From contig NZ_JAENIJ010000010.1 in the NCBI RefSeq assembly GCF_016595435.1, forward strand, positions 62,001 through 126,000: 64,000 bases of DNA, in the 5' to 3' direction. Below the pieces are notes generated by a model that ran no database searches, was not told the DNA's origin, and saw only the letters and a program-made list of their open reading frames with translations. Position numbers and translations under genes: made by a program. Source of the DNA: Luteolibacter pohnpeiensis. GTDB taxonomy: Bacteria; Verrucomicrobiota; Verrucomicrobiia; Verrucomicrobiales; Akkermansiaceae. Below are positions 61,517 through 64,000 of the stretch, piece after piece (within the stretch, counting starts at the first letter, position 1; every line of letters starts with the position of its first letter).

Positions 61517-62302
61517 TCAGCCACCATGAGCGAAACTCGGATAGGTGGTCATCGCGCCATCCACGGTGACGGTTACGCCAGTCATGTAGGATGCCTCATC
61601 GGAAACCAGCATCCGCGCAACTCGTGCAATTTCTTCGACCTCGCCTATGCGGCCCAGGGGAATTTTGGTTTTCAAATCCTTCATTTTGTCCGGATCTTCC
61701 CAAACATCGCGATTGATCGGAGTCCGGATCGCACCGGGAGCGAGCGACAGCACTCGAACGCCGCTATCTTGCAGCTCCAGCGCCAATGATCGCGTCATCA
61801 TCGCCATGGCGGATTTCGTGGCGCAATACGCCGTATGACCACTCCAGGGAATTTGCTCATGCACAGAGGTAATGTTAAGAATGGCTCCCCTTCCTCGCTT
61901 CATCATTCCTTCCACCACTTGATGAATGCATAAGTAAGGACCACGCAGGTTCACCTGGATGACTTGATCCCAATCTTCCGGACTGATTTCCCAAACCTTT
62001 CCGGTTTTGCCATCGATTCCGGCACAATTTACCAGGATATCAACCGGTCCAAGATTGCTTTCGACGGATTGAAAAAACTCTCTAACCGACGGCTCTTCTC
62101 CAACGTTCAATTGGGCCGCACACGCCTTTCGGCCCATTGCCTGAATGGTCGTCGCCACCTCATTTCCAGAATCCGGATTGGAATGATAGCTGATTCCGAT
62201 ATCTGCTCCGCAGGATGCCAGCTCGATCGCAATTGCTTTTCCAATTCCAGAACTGGAGCCCGTGACTGCCGCAACACGACCTTTCAATGAAGAATCACTC
62301 AT
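61517..62302 (-). CDS. Short-chain dehydrogenase/reductase (FabG or glucose-dehydrogenase-like)
   Basis: About 261 residues from 62302 (MSDSSLKGRV; three further codons are possible at 62311). The NAD(P) loop is 'VAAVTGSSSGIGKAIA', the catalytic set is 'NITSVHEQIPWSGHTAYCATKSA' (Ser, Tyr, Lys; pieces quoted), and 'APGAIRTPIN' follows. The nearest groups are glucose 1-dehydrogenase and 3-oxoacyl-ACP reductase; the sequence does not separate them. It stands alone, between clpB and the zinc metallopeptidase. Confidence 0.88.
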   Translation of the reverse strand: MSDSSLKGRVAAVTGSSSGIGKAIAIELASCGADIGISYHSNPDSGNEVATTIQAMGRKACAAQLNVGEEPSVREFFQSVESNLGPVDILVNCAGIDGKTGKVWEISPEDWDQVIQVNLRGPYLCIHQVVEGMMKRGRGAILNITSVHEQIPWSGHTAYCATKSAMAMMTRSLALELQDSGVRVLSLAPGAIRTPINRDVWEDPDKMKDLKTKIPLGRIGEVEEIARVARMLVSDEASYMTGVTVTVDGAMTTYPSFAHGG

Positions 62303-62358
62303 AGTCGGCAATTTCCGACAGAAACTGATTCTGTCACGCGCGAATTCGGTCGCCCGGA

Positions 62359-63231
62359 TTACAGGTCCCGATAGGGCATGGAAAATGTATCACCACCCTG
62401 GATGGTTCCATTCTCAAGCCCTTTGTTGAACCAGCGCATGCGTTGCTCCGACGTCCCGTGAGTGAACGCGTGTGGCACCACTTTGCCCTGGCTGCGCATT
62501 TGGATCGCATCGTCGCCAATGGCATTTGCCGCCCGCATCGCTTCTTCGATGTCTCCTTTTTCGAGGTATTGTTTGGTATGGTTCGCCCAAACCCCGGCAT
62601 AGTAGTCAGCTTGCAGTTCCAGTCTGACGGAATATTGATTGTAATCCGATTGACCACGCTTTGAGTTCACAAAATCCGAGGTGCCTAACAACTTCTGAAC
62701 GTGATGTCCCACTTCATGAGCGATGACATAGGCTTGGGCAAAATCTCCGGGCGAACGAAACGTCTCGGCAAGTTCATCGTAAAAGCTCAGATCGATATAA
62801 ACTTTCTCATCTTCCGGACAATAAAACGGGCCCATGGATGCACTTCCGGTTCCGCAGCCAGTACTGATCTGCCCCCGATACAAATCGAGTTTTGGCTCTC
62901 GATACGTCTTGCCTATTTTGCGAAATTCCTCGCTCCAGACATCCTCGGTCGTGGTTAGAACACGGGAAACAAAGTCAGCACGTTCCTGATCGTATTTACT
63001 GACGACACCAGCAGGCGAACCACCGCCATTTAGCATACCCGGGTTTAACAACCCCATGTTCCAAAGCACTCCACCCAGGATCAGCGCAACTACAATGCCT
63101 TTGATCCCAAACAACCGGCCGATCGTCATCAACAGGCCAAGGCCACCCCCGCCGCCGCCAAATCCTCCGGCGCTTCGTTGCCCTCGGGCGTCTTCCACAT
63201 TATCACTCTGACGTACGTCTTTTAGGTCCAT
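62359..63231 (-). CDS. Neutral zinc metallopeptidase (YpfJ family)
   Basis: A 290-residue protein with a membrane segment ('IKGIVVALILGGVLWNMGLL') after a glycine-rich N-terminus, then the HExxH site 'AYVIAHEVGHHVQKLLG' and 'LELQADYYAGVWANH', the extra Glu ligand. 'DEKVYIDLSFYDELAE' is also typical of the family. It probably works outside or at the inner face of the membrane; substrates are unknown. Convergent order with the genes at both sides was not seen. Confidence 0.9.
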   Translation of the reverse strand: MDLKDVRQSDNVEDARGQRSAGGFGGGGGGLGLLMTIGRLFGIKGIVVALILGGVLWNMGLLNPGMLNGGGSPAGVVSKYDQERADFVSRVLTTTEDVWSEEFRKIGKTYREPKLDLYRGQISTGCGTGSASMGPFYCPEDEKVYIDLSFYDELAETFRSPGDFAQAYVIAHEVGHHVQKLLGTSDFVNSKRGQSDYNQYSVRLELQADYYAGVWANHTKQYLEKGDIEEAMRAANAIGDDAIQMRSQGKVVPHAFTHGTSEQRMRWFNKGLENGTIQGGDTFSMPYRDL

Positions 63232-63328
63232 GTTCGCAGTCGCCTGTTAGCGCTTGTGAAATAGCCCAAGCTGCCGCCTCCCGCAAGCTCCCAAAAGTTA
63301 CCCTTGCAAGAAATCTTGATCAACAGGG

Positions 63329-64000
63329 TCAGTGATTCGCCATCGGATCACGCCGCATCATCGCGTGGTCGGCAAATATCACCCCGTAATCATTTGGATG
63401 AGATCCAGGAAAATCAGTGCTGATGAATTGAGCGCCTGAATCCATGGCTTGATCCCGCAGAACCGGGTCCTTTTTCAAACCGACATCCGCACGTGTCCTG
63501 ACCAAAAATCCGTGTTTCACCAGATGCTGGATGCGCTCAAAATCATGCTTGGCATCGTTGATTTTGAACCAAGCGGCAGCTGGATTTTTCTCATCGGCGC
63601 AGGATGGAAACAGCAATCTCCCGTGAAGGTTCGGGCTATCCGAAAGATAGCCATCACGCAGCTCATTCTCATTATCCAAACCGAACATCAAGCGGCCTAC
63701 AGAATCCTGCAGCAATGGCCAACCGTCGGTCATGATGGCTTCCCGTAAAGTGGAGTGAGCGCCTCTGACATCGTCCGGGGTCAGAATCCGGTTTTTGGAA
63801 ATCACACTGAGAATCTCACTTTCCAGTTTTTTCAATCCGTTTCCTTGCCAATCCTTTGAGGGACCTTTCAGTTCTAACAAAATGAAAATCGGGTAATGCT
63901 GCGGATGAGATTTCGACCACTGGTTCACCTCCTCCAACGCGATCTGCAAAGTGAGAGTGGTCGAACGAAAATCCAGATCCGGCTCATGCAAAACCTTGAT
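63329..64000 (-). CDS. Phosphatidylinositol-specific phospholipase C1-like protein, partial
   Basis: The gene runs off the right edge; 224 codons are present, ending at 63329. It matches the calcium-dependent PI-PLC1-like group: 'DFRSTTLTLQIALEEVNQWS', 'HPQHYPIFILLELKGPSKDW', 'LREAIMTDGWPLL', and near the end 'GFLVRTRADVGLKKDPVL' with 'SGAQFISTDFPGS'. Such enzymes cut phosphodiesters in lipids, or sugars by a related fold. The N-terminal catalytic His and any signal peptide are outside the window. Confidence 0.8.
   Translation of the reverse strand: MKVLHEPDLDFRSTTLTLQIALEEVNQWSKSHPQHYPIFILLELKGPSKDWQGNGLKKLESEILSVISKNRILTPDDVRGAHSTLREAIMTDGWPLLQDSVGRLMFGLDNENELRDGYLSDSPNLHGRLLFPSCADEKNPAAAWFKINDAKHDFERIQHLVKHGFLVRTRADVGLKKDPVLRDQAMDSGAQFISTDFPGSHPNDYGVIFADHAMMRRDPMANH

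Noticed and set aside
1-64000. Prophage, transposon, defence or toxin-antitoxin systems.
   Set aside because: No integrase, transposase, capsid, restriction, Cas or toxin-like gene was recognised on either strand.

Overview
The window reads as a chromosomal segment of a free-living member of the Verrucomicrobia. The reasons are a large pilus-type protein resembling the Verru_Chthon cassette A family, secreted proteins with the 'DxDGDGxSNLQEYAFGSD' linker and a terminal '(R)xFYRI/YFRV' module common in that phylum, RNase HIII, and many genes without a clear Shine-Dalgarno sequence. Base composition is moderate. I saw no tRNA, rRNA, CRISPR array, IS element, prophage or plasmid gene, and no gene-free stretch above about 300 bases. 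All positions and counts were read by eye.

Layout. 1-11.6 kb is housekeeping and secreted proteins: end of a secreted endonuclease/phosphatase-type protein, purine nucleoside phosphorylase, aminopeptidase P, a lone dehydrogenase E1 alpha, an ECF42-type sigma factor with its DGPF partner, an MnmM-like methyltransferase, a FAD oxidoreductase and an HTH-like protein. Two secreted-protein genes here are each cut by one in-frame stop (TAA at 4671, TGA at 8179). 11.6-15.3 kb holds deoC, a full aldehyde dehydrogenase, a small membrane/coiled-coil gene and a short dehydrogenase lacking the catalytic half. 15.3-19.0 kb is the large pilin-like gene.

19.2-26.6 kb is a visibly more A/T-rich, tightly overlapped eight-gene lipid operon: NTF2-like lipoprotein, acyl desaturase, FAD oxidoreductase, DUF1365, cyclopropane synthase, DUF2062, DUF1295 and a second methyltransferase of the same superfamily. 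It looks like a pathway that makes a modified (cyclopropane, methyl-branched or furan) fatty acid from an unsaturated one.

26.5-47.1 kb is a divergent exopolysaccharide locus. Leftward from about 33.3 kb: STAS protein, nucleotidyltransferase-fold protein, GT4, a WecG-type transferase fused to two STAS domains, GT4 and a Wzx-like flippase. Rightward: sugar-phosphate transferase, hexapeptide-repeat protein, a HATPase-GAF-PP2C switch protein, a receiver-only response regulator, an AlkP-superfamily enzyme, four glycosyltransferases, Wzz-like protein and two outer-membrane export proteins. The regulatory genes form a partner-switching module, and because STAS domains are fused to a glycosyltransferase the target may be polymer synthesis itself rather than a sigma factor.

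47.1-64 kb returns to mixed functions: VWA protein, CutC, MlrC-type protein, guanylate kinase, COG2345-type regulator, a DUF6600 lipoprotein with a long Gln/Arg repeat tail, ThuA protein, RNase HIII, HU-type protein, RlpA, ClpB, SDR, neutral zinc metallopeptidase and a partial PI-PLC-like protein.

Across the window the 7-mer TCTAACA/TGTTAGA recurs about 37 times, mostly inside genes and encoded with the rare pair CTA-ACA (Leu-Thr). It is dense in the polysaccharide operon and nearly absent from the lipid operon, so it may be a genome-wide DNA signature such as an uptake or architecture motif.
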